DNA of 64,000 bases from Euborellia annulipes (GCA_023213315.1 JAKCPI010003083.1:149028-213027); one strand, 5' to 3'; counted from the stretch's first letter, positions 11,472 through 24,644 are shown. Notes: generated by a model from the sequence alone, not told the origin. A program made the numbers and translations.

Positions 11472-11971
11472 AAATATTTAATAGTATGGCGCCCCCCCGC
11501 CTCCCACTCCCCTTTCCGAATTATATAAAATAATACAAACAAAAATTTTTATCGCAAAAAAATGTAGCAATGCAAATAATTATATGCCCTCGGGCTTGGT
11601 GTAGTTAGTAGCGCGCCTGCCTTGTATACCAAGGGTCGAGGGTTCGGATCCCAGGCAGTCCGATGATTTTATTTAACCCATTTGGATACCAAATGGCTTA
11701 AATAAGAATGCCTGGGCCCTAAATATATATATTATTAATATAACGGGTATCGTCAAAGCTTTATATGGCCTAAGATGCCGAAAAGACTGTGTGTATGTGA
11801 GTGTGAGGGAAAATATATAAAAAAGTGTGAGTGTTAAAAAAAAAACAATTATTATTATTATTATTATTTATTATTTTATTTATAAAACTTTAGTAATCAT
11901 TTAGAAAATTGCTCGCTGTGGCTAATATTCGCGTCTCCCCTTAAGCTAGTCGGCGTCTTTGGAAAATGCTG
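11472..11971 (+). mobile_element. Family E hAT-like MITE, 5'-truncated, with SINE inside
   Basis: Shares AAAATATTTAAT.(A/G)(T/C)GGCGCC, the AATAATACAAACAAAAATTT block and the ATATTCGCGTCTCCCCTTA block with 22285-22718. The right end TTTGGAAAATGCTG corresponds to that element's terminal repeat. A SINE (11586-11846) splits it. Confidence 0.65.
11586..11846 (+). mobile_element. tRNA-derived SINE, head type 1, full-length
   Basis: Head with A box TTGGTGTAGTTAGTAGCG and B box GGGTTCGGATCCC, then CAGGCAGTCCGATG. A palindrome follows around CCATTTGGATACCAAATGG with ATTTAAG-like arms, then TGCCTGGGCCC, an AT spacer, the tail stem-loop TATGGCCTAAGATGCCGAAAAGAC, a GTGTG..GAGTG tract and poly-A. It lies inside family E. 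Confidence 0.82.
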
Positions 11972-12144
11972 GGCTAGAGGAAGTTAAAATAAGTCAGAAA
12001 CAGATTTTTTTTTTTTTAAGTAAATATTTGAAAAAAAAACCCTGATACTTTATCTTTTTTAAATATTTAACTTTGAATTTTTGATAGCATATCCCTAACA
12101 ACCAGAGAAACGTGTTAAATTTGTTGTATTGGTTTTATAATATA

Positions 12145-12600
12145 ACAGGTCATTCAATAAGTCCGTAGGATGACATATAGTTGGCGTTACTAGAATTTTT
12201 TCCATATGATTTTTATTTAGTACTAATCTTCAAACGACAAGTGTATAAATTTGACAGCAATCTAACTATTGATTCGTGAGTTATAGAATTTTATGTGAAG
12301 CAACTTTTGTTATTGGAAAAAAAAATGGAAAAAGTGAATTTCGAGTTTTAATAAAGCATTGCTTCGAATTGCTTACCCACCCACCATATTCTCCAGATTT
12401 AGCCCCCAGTGACTTTTTCCTGTTTTCAGATCTCAAGAGAATGAATGCTTGCTGGGAATTAATTTAAATCCAATGATGAAGTAATCGCTGAAACTGATGC
12501 CTATTTTGACGAGAAAGATAAATCGTACTATAAAAGTGGTATCAATATAAAACTCGAAGAAAAAGATTGCAATCTGTTATTAGTCATTTACAAATGAATT
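12145..12600 (+). pseudogene. Mariner (Tc1/mariner) transposase fossil with large internal deletion
   Basis: The upstream end ACAGGTCATTCAATAAGTCC resembles mariner inverted repeats and lies next to TATA. The translation of 12324-12364 gives GKSEFRVLIKHCF, the mariner transposase N-terminus. It jumps directly to LLTHPPYSPDLAPSDFFLF (12371-12427), the conserved block around the third catalytic aspartate (the D in PDLAPSD). After a stop near 12467 and a frame change come SNDEVIAETDAYF and KSYYKSGI, the C-terminal end. About 250 residues of a ~340-residue enzyme, including the first two catalytic aspartates, are therefore missing. No 3' inverted repeat is visible. It cannot encode active transposase. 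Confidence 0.85.
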
Positions 12601-14582
12601 ATCAAAGGAAAAAAAAAGTCTAAAATTATTTTCCAATTAATTTGAAGACATCAAAAACGAAAAAAACAATCGACACCAGTGCGGTATCTGATGATGAAAT
12701 CATCTCAGTGCGCCTTCTTATGGAAGGGATATAAAAAAGGTTCAATTAATAGGCTAATAAAAGGTTAAAAGGCATGTTGATATTTACAGGATATTATTTT
12801 AAAAATCTGTAAATAGAAGTAAAAGAAGAATTTAAAAAGTTTTATTTTTTAATTTTCTGCCAAATTTAAGTAACGAATTAAAAATTTTAATAATAAGAAG
12901 ATTAACAGTAGAAGTTTATTGGTATTGGCTGCTTTTGATTTTTTTATAGGCCAATTATAAAAAAAAATCCAACCAAATATATATTCATTAAGTGAGTGAG
13001 ATCGGAAAGGTCACCGAAGTGGAAATCGAAGGGAAAAAGGTTTTCTTTCAACTAATCGTTCTCTAATCCTCTTTACTAATTCAATAAAAAAAATGTCGAT
13101 TTTTTTATATAAAATTTTTTTATATATTTATTAAAAGAAGTGAAATAAAGTGTAATTTGTGAAGTGAATTTAAAATAGGTAGGCCTTATCATTTAAAACA
13201 AATTCTTTCTCTCTCTATTTGTTTTGGAAGTTTTTTAATGGAGTGATGTAGAATGAAGTAGCTGATGAAGCTTTGTGATTTGTTTGAATAGTAGACTATG
13301 TAAACACCCTTTAGCTTTAACAGTTTTAGAATTTGGGGTCGATTAAAGTAAAAGCATGGCAAAAGTAATTTTTTATCTCACGGAGGCCATTTAGACATTA
13401 AATGAAGTGAATAAAATATGACGAAATTTTTAAGTGTACTAATAAATAAATTAATTGATCAACAACAAAGGTGAAATTTTTTATCCTAACTTGATTTTGA
13501 AACCTTAAACAAATTAAATAAAAAAAAACTTGATTTTGATCTCACCCATTCAAAATCTATAGATAAATGAATCGTTTCTCTAATAATATTATTAATAATA
13601 TTTAGTTAAATAAAATGACTAGAATAATTAAATTGTATTTTAATAATTGAAATATTGTATTCAAATAAGAGATATAGTCTATACAATAATAAAGATGAAA
13701 TTATCATTAATGAATTTATTCTCTCTATAGATGAATAAAAGGATTAGCAATTAACTTCATTCAAATGAAGTTTTATATAAAACAGACTCGAAAATGGTAA
13801 AAAAAAAAAGTGCGGAAGTAACTCGTGGGAAGCCAATCTCAGAAAGCCATAAAATTATACAACAAAATAATTTAATTTCAATGAGGGTTGTAATTAATTT
13901 ATGTTCTTTTTTATTACTTTATTGCCTCAGAATGACTTTCATTTTGGGGTAAATATTTTGGTTCATTGACCTATTGACCTAATTTTCGATTAAAACACGA
14001 GTTCAATGATAATAAATAAATTTTGTTCATTTATTGTAATATTTTTATTATGCAAAGTGGATTAAGAAGGAGGTTTGTGAGTATTATTTTAGTTTTTGCT
14101 GAATACTTAAGTTTAATTAAAGAGAGTATAATAAACTCATTCTTGAATATATCTGAATTTTTTTTTTCTTTCTAGACTTGAGAGCATAATAAATTTTAAA
14201 TATGTAAATGCATTCATTCTGCCGATCTGTGGATTTATTCAACAATTCGAAGTATTGATATTGATTTAAAAAAAAAGTATTTCCTACTGGTTTCATTACT
14301 AACTAAAAAAAATACTTTTTAAAAATGTAATCGAAATTTCAGTTTCATTTTAAATTTATAAGTATTTTAAGCAAAAGGGAGTACGTAATACTTAAGTTTA
14401 CTAGTTCTTTTGGTATTGAGCAGTTTTATTCGTAATCATATTCATTGATACCATTACAATCTTGAGTATTAGAAGTACTTTTGGAAAAGTAATACCAATA
14501 CTAATATTGAGAGTAAAAAAATATACTAATTATAGGTACTCAAAATATTTGCGACAACTCTAATTTGAATTTTGTTGAGCAT

Positions 14583-15130
14583 TTTTTATCGAGATATATT
14601 TAGTTTTCGAAAGTACAGTACATTTGAATTCAAGATGTAAAATTTATAAACATGGGAGAATATTTTTATTTTGTTACGTGGGCAACCATTTCTCCTATCT
14701 TTCCCATGAAGTATAAGAGTGGCCATCAGAAGATTCCAATGGCAAAATGAGAATATACATTTTAAAGAGCATCTAAAAAAATAATTGATTTTTGAATTTT
14801 AATCAAAATCGAAGGAGCGAATTTTGATAAAATCCAAAAAAACTGAAAAAGTACATTAGTAAAGTACTAGTACTTTTTGGCCGATTTTAGTTAAAACCTT
14901 ATTTTCACGCCCTGAGGGAGTGCCTAACTTAAATATAAAATTTCAACCTACTCAATCCTTCATGCTTTAAATGGATACAGACACACAGACAGACCAGTGC
15001 GAAAACCACTTGATTCAGGGGACCTCAAAACGTGTATATCCTTCAAAATCTCGACGAATCGAATTTTTGACATGAATCCAATACTTTATCTCTATATATA
15101 TTAACATATATATAGAGGTAAGAGAAAGCA
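14583..15130 (+). mobile_element. Family A element, left hairpin missing
   Basis: Starts at TCGAGATATATTTAGTTTTCG, just inside the position of the left hairpin. It has the full body, a short CACACAGACAGACC tract and the right-end hairpin ending AGAGAAAGCA. Confidence 0.78.
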
Positions 15131-16280
15131 AAAAAGAAAGATAAGATGCCGAAAAAACTAATAAAAAAGTAAAAAAGTTTTCATTTTTGGGTTATGACAC
15201 CACAATATCGGCACCCAAGCTACGCCACTGAATTATTATTAACCTTAATATCAGTCTCTCACAGAATCTGATTTAAAACAGAAGGGACAGAGAATATAAA
15301 AAAATTCTTTTCTCAAAAATTTCCTCATATAAAAGAGTAAAAAAAATTTAAATAGGAAATAAAATAAAGTTTACTTTTTGATTTGTATTATTATATTAGT
15401 CCTGGCTCTATGCATTCCATACAAGTTTTCCTGTTTTTTTTTTCTACCTTCTCCCATTTTTATATTTAACTTGAGAAGAAATATGCACGATTTGTTTTTG
15501 CTATATATATTCCCTCATCTTCTCTACCATCATCATCTTGCATCCTGTTTTTTTTTTTCTTCAGATTGGTTGAAATAAACGTAAAGCATTATTCCCGTTC
15601 CCTTTTCCGTTACCAAACCATTCATCCGAGACTCCTATATCCAAGGGATCATCTTTTTTTTCTTTTATATATATAAATTCTATGATGTTTATCAAATATA
15701 CAAATAACAAAAAAAAGGGGGGAAACAAGATTGGAAAATATAAATCCATTTAACTTTTAAAAAAATATACATAGATTATTTATACTACATAGTAGAGGGC
15801 TTTTAGAGTAATTAAAAACAATTCATTTTCGATTAATCTGTTGAATGGATATATTTTTAAGGGGGGGGGGGGTGAAGAAAGTGGTGAATTGTATAATCAC
15901 ATCGTATTTTTAATATCTTTTTTGACGTTTTGAGAATATTAAATATAAGGATAACAATCTCTTTTATGATATGAGATAAAAAGAAATTAAAAATGCCGAT
16001 TAACATACAATTAAATATATTTTTTATAAAATATGAATATGGCCCTATATATACTTGTATAAACTTCAAGGCGAAATTAATCTGTTGGTAATAATGTCAG
16101 AATTTTTCAAACAATACAATAATAGCAATAGCATTCAAAAACATACAATATCAAAATATATACAAAAACAATACAATAATGTTAGTTAAATACAAAAACA
16201 ATACAATCTCAGCAATAGCATTCAAGTTTATAAAAGTTAATATTATAAATTTTTGAAAATGAAAAATTATAATTTCAAGG

Positions 16281-16554
16281 CAAGGCGGATACAGGGGAGG
16301 GGGTAAAAGGGGTTATTACCCCCTCCCCCTGAGATTTGAGAAAAATATTTTTTTTTTGAATAAAATTTTATTTTTAATATAAAATTTTAAAAATTAATAC
16401 TTAAAAATTTGATTTATATATATGTATTCTGGTAAACAAATACAGAATGCGCCTTTAAATTACCGAAAGTAAGAAAAAATTGTGTGCTGTGCGACCAGTC
16501 ACACCAGATTCATTCACCCCCCCCCCCCCCGAAAACTCCCTGGATCCCATCTTG
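16281..16554 (-). mobile_element. Family B hAT-like MITE carrying the family A hairpin module
   Basis: Ends CAAGGCGGATACAGGG and CCCTGGATCCCATCTTG form an imperfect inverted repeat. Flanks TTTCAAGG (16273-16280) and TTTCAAGA (16555-16562) match 7 of 8. Inside, on the - strand, lies TCTGGTGTGACTGGTCGCAC...TTTGTTTACCAGAAT, clearly homologous to the left hairpin of family A but with a diverged second arm. A run of 14 C's (G on the - strand) sits next to it. Confidence 0.8.
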
Positions 16555-18211
16555 TTTCAAGATGGATTGAATTTAATTATAACTCATAGAAATAAAAAAA
16601 AATGAAAGTACCTTTCAATTAATAACTAACAATATTAACGAATAAAATTAATTTATCTTTAATATATACCATGTATATATTCATGTAGGCTTTTAAGCCT
16701 TTAAAGATCAAGATATCATGGTGACCACACATCTACTTTTTGATCATTCTCCACTCTGAATTTTTAATGGCCGTTTTGTCCCTGAAGACAGCTTCTAATT
16801 CGGGTCTCTGAAAGTGATATCTCCCTTTGAACCTCTTGGGAAGGGATCCCAAGCAGACCCGTGCCCAGGATTTCAAATTGGGCGGTTTTGACCTAAAAAG
16901 ATCTTATCTGCCTGCTCTAAAAGGGAATTCTTTTTTTTAGAAATTAAATATAAACATTAAATATGAATAAGAATGTTTTAAAGAAGTAAATTGAATTGTC
17001 CAAGAGTAAAATTAATTATTAAAAAAATTAATTCAATTATTTTGTTTGCTTTGCAATTCGCCCCCCCCCCCCCCTCCCTCTCCTTTTTTTTTTCTTTAGA
17101 ATTGTGGTAATCGTAATTAATTTCAACTTTTCCTAGATAGGCGTTGGAAAATGAATTTTCTGTCTGGCGAAAAGTTCCTACATAGATATATTAGCAAGTA
17201 TTAAACATGTCTATGTGTGTGTGTGAATTTGGAAAGAAGGTTATGTTGATTAAAATATCCTCCACCTCTCGCTTCCTTTACTTTTCTTCTTCAATAGGGA
17301 ACAAAGAAAAGAAAGAGAACAAAACATAAAGTTTCCATATTGATTTGGGGCCAAGTGAAAAGGCTTTCTAACAGGGTAAAAAAAAAAAAGTCGAAACTGA
17401 TAAATTACTGTACTTTCGATTAAAAACAATAAATCTCGAAATAAAAGAGGATTTAATTCATAACTGAATAAAACATTCATTATCCGACAACACAAATCAA
17501 CCAAATCGTTCAGGGATAAATCATAATTAAGCCCGTTTCCCTTCTTTTTCATATTTAATTCCATGACAAGATTCCATTAAATATAAAGATTCTATTAATT
17601 AACACTGTTTTATATATATAGATGTATATACAGTTTGTGTTTTTGCTGGAGTTAATCCGCAAATCTCTTGAAGAGAATTAAAATGTTTAAATAAAAAACC
17701 CTTTTGCTTAAATTCTTTTTAATCATTCATGTGTTTTTTTTTAATATATAAATTTATTATTTTACTAATGTATATTTAAAATTTTTTAAACTTTAAATCC
17801 TAATAAATATTTAAAGGGCTTTAAAAAATAAAATAAGACTGTTAAAAAGGAAAACACAAAAAAAAGGGCTTTTTTATTATTCTTGAAAAATGTTAACCAA
17901 TTTAATATAAAGAAAAACTCTCTGCTCAAAGATTAAGGATCACAAACAGAACTAATTATACTGAATTTCCTGCTCTTTCGAACGGTCATCTATATTAAAA
18001 AATATTTTTGTTAAAGAGGTAAAGAAGGAAATGAAATTTACTAACCCTTCATCACCGCAAAGTTTCCATTAAATGTGGAGGAAAGTCTTAGAACATCAAT
18101 AAGTAATTTTAGTAAATTTGTGAAGGTGAGATTAGAAACACCAAATTTTAGACAAATAATAATTAGGAGATGGTTATGGAGTGTTTTCTTGTCTTAAATT
18201 ATTTTTGTTAA

Positions 18212-18608
18212 GGTGCGCGTCTCGAAAAGCCGTTAGAAGACGATTCACTACCGAGTTACTCTAGGCGGCAAGAGATGGCGTTAGTTTTTCCCATTGGAAA
18301 ACAAGGGATTTATTCCATTTCATTTGAAATATTCCAGCTAATTAATTAAGGGTAAAAAATTAATTATTTTTTAACACAATGATTACTAATTTAATTATCA
18401 TAAGATATAGAACGAATTTTTTTAAAATATCTTTTATTTAATGCGATTAATCTAAAAAAAAAAATTTATTTTTTCGAAAATCAAAAAAAGGGCTTCTATA
18501 AGTTGTCGATATTTTAAATAGCTTTAATTTAAAAAAAAATTTGAGGTCGATAGCTTCAAAATTGTGGCCGCTGGAATCTCCCAAAATTAGCACCCCGAGA
18601 CGCGCACC
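18212..18608. mobile_element. piggyBac-like MITE
   Basis: GGTGCGCGTCTCG and CGAGACGCGCACC bound 397 bp, with TTAA immediately outside both ends (18208-18211 and 18609-18612), the piggyBac target site. The interior is AT-rich with no open frame. Confidence 0.75.
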
Positions 18609-19591
18609 TTAAACGATTATATTCCGAAAAATGAATTAAACATATCCGTTATTTTAATTAAAAATTGACGAATTTAGATTTAAAAAAAAAAATTAAGTTT
18701 TTATGCAACGATTATGCATGTGTGTGTTTTATGTCGTCTGGGGGATGAAATCGGAGATGAGGTTAGTAAATTTAGTCAATAAATTAAATTGAAACGCGAT
18801 CTCTCACACACAATGCAAATAAACATTTCAATTCCATTTATTAGACTCTCTCTTTCCCTTGGCTCAATCATTTCCTCTTCAAAAAAAAAAATCAATTTAT
18901 TTAATTTTATATACTTTTCCAATCGCTTCAATAGTAGATGGTAAATATTGATCTGAAAATATTTATCAAGGCTAATTAATTTTTTTGATGTTTGAAAAAA
19001 TATATATTTTTGATATAAATACAGACTTTATATCAATATACAGTATTAAAGTCAAATATACTTAAGTTTTAATTTATTCCATATTTTGCCTTTTATTTCT
19101 CTTTTTAAATTTGAAAAAAAAAGATTTCACGAATTTTTGTTTTTATAAATTACTACGGTATTTTCAATATGAAAAATAGGGAAAAGCAAGAGAAATGAAT
19201 TTTATTGTGATTAAAACGCAGAAATTTTAAAATTACTATACTGATAAAGTTAAACATTATTAAGCTTACTGGTGAAGATAGGGATACAATTTATTTATTT
19301 TTGATTATTGATAGCTTTTATGAGAGATATGATTGTTCAAGAGACAATATGTTTCCCATTGTTTCGCTGTTTTCCAAAATAATAATGGAATAAATATGGT
19401 TTTTTTGTAAACAAAGCAAAAAGATAAATCGGATATTATATTTCATAACCTTATTTCATGTATTTTCTAAAAGATTAAATTAAGGATTAATCGTATTTAT
19501 GAAAGGAATATTAAAAAATAAGGTTATAAAAATTTTAATTAAAAGATTTTATTTGTTTTGCATGAGTCTATTTTGTAATAAATAATTAATG

Positions 19592-20607
19592 AAAAAAATC
19601 TGGTGTGACTGGTCGCCCACTTTCTAAGGTTGTGTTCTGTGCTTGTCACACCAGATTTTTTCTGTCGACATATATTTAGTTTCCGCCGATATATTAGCAT
19701 TCAAGTTCTAATTTTTTTTTTTTTAACACACACATTCACACAGTCTTTTCGGCAACTCAGGCCATATAAGACTTTGACGATAGCAGTTATTAGTTAATTT
19801 ACATATTGGGGGTCGAGGCATTTTTATTTAAGCCATTTGGTATCCAAGTGGCTTAAATAAAATTATCGGACTGACTGGGGTCCGAACTCGCGACTTTTTG
19901 GTATACGAGGCTTGCACACTAAACCCTACACCAAGCCCGCACGAAGACTTGTAAAATTTGTTACCATTTCTCCTTTCCTATGAAGTACAAGACTAAAGTG
20001 GTCTTCAAACAATTTTGAGAGCAAAATAAGAATATACATTTTAAAGACCATCTATAAAAAATAATTGATTTTTGAATTTTAATCAAAATCTTTAGAGCGA
20101 ATTTTGAGAAAATCGAAAAAAATAAAAAAAAAAAAATTGAAAAAGTACATCAGTAAAGTGCTAGCACTCTTTGACGGATTTTGTTAAAAAGCTGGGTATC
20201 CCGTGCCAGAGAGGTGCCTAACTTAAATATAAAATTTCAACCTCCTAGCTCTTTTCATTCTTGAGATATTTTGTTCACAGACACACACACAGACAGACAG
20301 ACCATGTCGCGAAAACTACTCTTTTGCCAGTACCCCACGGATCTAAGATTATCTAATATTCACATCTGTCAACACCTCTAACCTTTCGTGCCTCAGGGAG
20401 GTACTGTACCTAACTTAAATTTAAAATTTCAACCTCCTAGTTCATTTCATATATGATTTATTTTGAACACAAACAAACATACCATTTTGCGGGACATACT
20501 TTTTTGGGGGTCTCAAAACGTTTTTCATTAAAATCTCTACATCAAATTTTTGACATGAATCTAATACTTTCTCTCTATTTATTAACATTATATAGGCAAG
20601 AGAAAGA
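19592..20607 (+). mobile_element. Family A element with SINE insertion and internal duplication
   Basis: A shortened left hairpin at 19592-19665, the body, then ACAGACACACACACAGACAGACAG. From about 20340 to 20500 it repeats the block CCTAACTTAAAT..AAATTTCAACCTCCTAG already present at 20217-20255, so part of the element is duplicated. The right-end hairpin finishes at about 20607. Confidence 0.75.
19707..19940 (-). mobile_element. tRNA-derived SINE, head type 1
   Basis: Antisense copy: poly-T, the ACACTCACAC-type tract, GTCTTTTCGGCAACTCAGGCC tail stem-loop, then the palindrome, B box and A box ending in CCAAGCCCG. It lies inside a family A copy; I could not define a clean target duplication. 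Confidence 0.75.
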
Positions 20608-21090
20608 AAAAAATTAATTTAATTAATTGTTATAGATAGATGTAATTATAGGTATTGGATATAATATTTTATAAATTTTATTTAATAAATCCCTAAAAAA
20701 GATTTATTTTTTTTTTGGTTCATTTTGTAAAAACAAAAAAGTTTAAATTATAAATAACTCTCTACATAAACAAATTAAAAAAAAAAAAATTATTACCATA
20801 TAAAATGTATTTGTGATAAAACAACATATCTGACAAAAAATTTGTTTATATCAAAACAAATGTATTAGCATAATAATTTTTGATAAATAATAGTATTTAT
20901 TAATTTTTTTCCCAAAAATCTATTATGTGAATAGGCCTAATTAAAAAAAAAATTGATTTTTCATGAAGAGAGGATTTAAACATACAGACAGCCTGGGTGA
21001 TGAAATAATTTTAATATACTGTATTAGCTTTATAGCAAAAATTCATGCCTCCAAAGATATGATCTATTATTTTGATTTTAAAATAGAGCC

Positions 21091-21500
21091 TTTAGATCGC
21101 AAACTTTATGTTACCACGCCTCCCTTAAAAATATTTAATCTTATGACGCCGCCCTCCTCCATTTTATAAAATAATACAAAATAAAAATTTTTAATGCCAA
21201 AAAATATAATTTTATATTAAAGCGGAGTCAAAAAAAAAAAATTCCTAGTTATTGAATGAAAATTTTGAATAAAAAATTACAATTATAATTTTGAAATTAA
21301 AATTTTCTTTTATTCTCGCCTCCGGCTCTTAAGAAGGCCGAAACGTCACAATAATTTTGGCTGCATATGACTAGGAATTTTTTTTTACTCCGCGAGAATA
21401 AATAAAAAAATCTTTTTTTTTTTTTATATATTCTTATTTATATTAAAACTAGCAATTGGTCCTGGTGGCCAATATTCGCCCCTCCCCTTAGGCTAGTTAT
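21091..21500 (+). mobile_element. Family E hAT-like MITE, interrupted by a foldback
   Basis: GCAAACTTTATGTTACCACG..CTCCCTTAAAAATATTTAAT at the left and GGTGGCCAATATTCGC..CTCCCCTTAGGCTAGT at the right match the family E copy at 22285-22718. The centre is replaced by the foldback at 21222-21393. Confidence 0.6.
21222..21393. mobile_element. Foldback with decayed hammerhead-like core
   Basis: Outer inverted repeat GCGGAGTCAAAAAAAAAA..TTCCTAGT / ACTAGGAATTTTT..ACTCCGC. At 21330-21347 the + strand reads TAAGAAGGCCGAAACGTC, which has the GAAACGTC half of the core but a degraded CTGANGA side and almost no stem II. Confidence 0.5.
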
Positions 21501-22284
21501 TTTATTTTGAAACAAGTCGTGAAAGGCGCGGCTTCGCCCTTTCAACAGCTTATATTCTCCCTCTACCCTTAGTGAAATGCAAAATATTTAATTTCATAAA
21601 CAAAAGAATCGTTTTTCGCAGTCAAATTATTTGTTTCTATCATTTTTTTTTTCAACGATAAAATGCATAATAATTACCTTTAATAAGACTCTCGAGAGGG
21701 TGTGCTGGCTGACGGTGAGGTCAGGGTGGGTTACACTATATTAATTATTCACTTTGATTCACTTTAAACACAAAAAAGATAGCAGCGCCTGCCAGCAGGC
21801 CACGCGCTCGACTGAACGAGATAAACTTGTCTCTTCTCTCTTATTATAGGAATAAATAGATGAAAATAACAATTCCCTTTTTATTAAAAGTAAAAAAAAT
21901 ACCTTTTGCTCTAATCTAACTTTATTTAGAGATGGAAAAGAATGTCAACAAGTGATTTGGAATATTCCATGGCCTTTCTTAAATAATAATTATTATTATT
22001 ATTATAATCAACCCTTCATCCCCCCTAATCAAAATAATAATCAACGCTATTTTTTGAATGTTTTCTATTTATTCGATTTAGCTAAAATAAATTTAAAAAA
22101 CATTTTTTTCAATTTCTCAACCCTTTATCCAATCCTAATAAATAAAATAATTAACAATGCTATCTCCTTCCGCGAGCTTCGTGTCTGGTCAGAAAAAAAA
22201 TTAAAACCCTGAGAAACTTCCCTGGATCCGCGCCTTTGGGTTTTACACATAGTATAATTTTCTAGAATAAGTCTTACTTCAAAT

Positions 22285-22718
22285 CAGTGGTTTCCAAACT
22301 TTATGTTACAACGCCTCCCTTAAAAATATTTAATGACGCCCCCTCCCCTACTCATTTAATAAAATAATACAAAAACAAAAATTTTTAATACTAAAAAATT
22401 TAAATTTATATAAAAATAATTTATTTATTTATTCATATTTATTATTATTATTTATTTTTTTTTTTATTTGTCTCTTGGCCTATTTATTATTTTAATTAAA
22501 AACTCGCGTATGGCCCTTGTTGTCGAAGCGCCTTACACCATTAATAATAATAATAATAAAATTTAATTAAAAACTCCGTCCCAGAATCATCAAAATTATT
22601 TTATTTATAAAACTAGCAATCATTTGGAAAATTGATCGTGGTGGCCAATATTCGCGCCTCCCCTTAGACTAGTCCGCGCCTCCCTAGGGAGGCGCGCCTC
22701 ACAGTTTGGAAAACGCTG
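22285..22718 (+). mobile_element. Family E hAT-like MITE, complete
   Basis: TIRs CAGTGGTTTCCAAACTT and CAGTTTGGAAAACGCTG. Flanks CTTCAAAT (22277-22284) and CTTTAGAT (22719-22726) match 6 of 8, suggesting an old 8-bp duplication. A GGGAGGCGCG-rich block precedes the right end. No coding capacity. Confidence 0.72.
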
Positions 22719-22807
22719 CTTTAGATTGTAGATTGCTGTAGATTCTTTCAAATTGAACTTGCATATCAAATTTAATAAACAATAAATAAAATTAACTCAT
22801 ATACAGG

Positions 22808-23120
22808 CAGGGCCGTGCCTAGGTTATTTAGCGCCCGGGGCAAGTTAGTCCTTTAGCGCCCTTTGTATATATTTTTTACATTGTCACAATAATGTTTCCC
22901 GTCCGAAAAAATATTTTACCTTTTTTTTTAGAGACGCTAATTTTTTCCGCCCCCCGGGACCGAAATTTTTTCCCGTTTGGCGCCCCCGGAACCAAAATTT
23001 TTTCCCCGTCCGAAAAAATATTTTACCTTTTTTTTAGAGACGCTAATTTTTGCGCCCCTTCAAAATTTGCGCCCTGGGCAAAGGCCCCGGTCGCCCCCCC
23101 CCCCCCCAAGCACGGCCCTG
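22808..23120 (+). mobile_element. Family C hAT-like MITE (CAGGGCCGTGCC ends)
   Basis: CAGGGCCGTGCCTAGG at the left and CACGGCCCTG at the right, with a perfect 8-bp duplication TATACAGG at 22800-22807 and 23121-23128. The interior has tandem ~70-80-nt units containing TTTTACC..TTTTTAGAGACGCTAA. The long open frame through it is a by-product of the repeats. Confidence 0.9.
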
Positions 23121-23125
23121 TATAC

Positions 23126-23940
23126 AGGTCTCTTCTCTAAAAATAGACGTTAAAATTTAACTAAATATTTTTCGAAATCTATATATTTGAATAAGATAAT
23201 AGTATTCAAAATACCCCGATTGGGAGTCATCATAGATATATTTAACAAGAGAGTGTTTTTTATTGGTGAGGCCAGGTGAGATGCAGGTCGAGGGTCCGGT
23301 GGCCTGGTGCAATGGATAGCACGTCTATGCCCCGGAAAGGCGGAGATCCTGGGTTCGATTCCCGGAGGTCATAGGTTGTTTGGCCTCACCATTAAAAAAG
23401 ACTCACAGCCTTGTTAAAATTTAACATCATAAATTGGGTGTTAAAAAATGCTATTCGATAAACCAGGTTTTAACAGCGACGTTAAAATCTTATTTTTTAG
23501 CACCAGGTTTTAACGATTAATATGAAGATAGCTAGCTATGTTTTCAGCTTATTTATTATAGCGTTTTTAGGCCCCTCGATAATTTCTCGGGCATGTGCAT
23601 TATTAACTTAATTTATTATTTTCAATCTAGTAGGCCTATCTGACACTCCAGCGTTATAAATGCTATTCTCTAAACAAAGTCTTAACATGTTGCTTTTATT
23701 TCAAAGCTCTCAAAATCAAACTTTTTATTTTTAAGACGCTATTTTTATGCATTAAATACGACTTTAAAATATCACCCCCTAAACATGACATTAATTTTTA
23801 ATACTATTGACTAAATGTAAACGCTTTGGTGTTAAAGTTTTTGCTTACAGAATAGCAATTTGAGACAAGGAAGTGTTAAAATGAATTAACTCTGTTTACA
23901 GATGTTAAAAGTTAACGTTTTTGCTTAGAGAATAGACCTG
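23126..23940. mobile_element. Family F MITE, larger and diverged copy
   Basis: Starts AGGTCTCTTCTCTAAAAATAG and ends GCTTAGAGAATAGACCT. Between 23640 and 23940 it matches the copy at 41653-42072 block by block (GCTATTCTCTAAAC, TTAACATGTTGC, ACCCCCTAAACATG, ACGCTTTGGTGTTAAA). A tRNA-like block (23298-23375) lies inside. Confidence 0.6.
23298..23375 (+). repeat. tRNA-Arg-like pseudogene or SINE head
   Basis: GGTGCAATGGATAGCAC (A box) and CCTGGGTTCGATTCCCGG (T arm and B box) lie between acceptor-like TGGCCT and AGGTCA. The D- and T-arms resemble arthropod or vertebrate tRNA-Arg. However, the anticodon loop has C rather than T at position 33 and the seventh acceptor pair fails, so a working tRNA is unlikely. 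GGTGAGGCCA / TGGCCTCACC flank it as an inverted repeat. Confidence 0.5.
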
Positions 23941-24644
23941 ATAGAGAGAGATAAAAATTTTATGAGATGCACAAGATTGATAGGCATCCGGAAATGAGAG
24001 AAAAATATCCTCCATGAATGACTAACAATTATCAGAAAAGATCATGAAGTCCTTAAAATCTTGATTTTTTTTTTTTAATAAAAAGGTACTTGAACATCGT
24101 TGGTTTTTTTTTCTAATTTTCATTTCATTGATAATTTTTCTATTATTTATTTTTTTCTTCGATCTCAGAGCCTTATTAAGCTTTTGAGTGCCGTCAAGTC
24201 AAGGGTTCTTTCCCTCCCTTCAATTTCCTTCTTTCTTCAATCTTAGGACTAATTGCGAAAAAAATATATAAATTTATTCAAGCGAACAACAACTTAAAAA
24301 GCGGAATATAAATAAAAAAAAAAATTAGATTAAAACTCAAAGATTAAGACTTTGAATGAACATCAAGTTTGGCAAAGGGCCGTCTTCCTTCCCTTCTTTC
24401 TCCCCATTTGGAATCTTTTTTTTTTTACTCATTGAAAAAAAAGCCAATCAAGTTTTCGATTGATCTTCTTTTTTTTATTTATACACATAATTAGAATTTC
24501 AGTTAAGAAAATAAATTATAAATCTTGGAAAAACATAATTTAAAATATTTTTTTTATAAAATTTAAGAAACATTACCAATATTATTATCATTAGGTAATT
24601 ACAATGAAAATTATAATAATCTATTCGATTTTATTTAGAAAATA

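Noticed and set aside
12276..12467. Intact mariner transposase gene
   Set aside because: It has only the ends of the protein; two catalytic aspartates are missing and the frame is broken afterwards.
22892..23140. 82-codon open frame
   Set aside because: Lies almost wholly inside the family C MITE and runs past its right end; the codons read tandem repeats and C-runs, and the other copy at 51461 gives a different protein.
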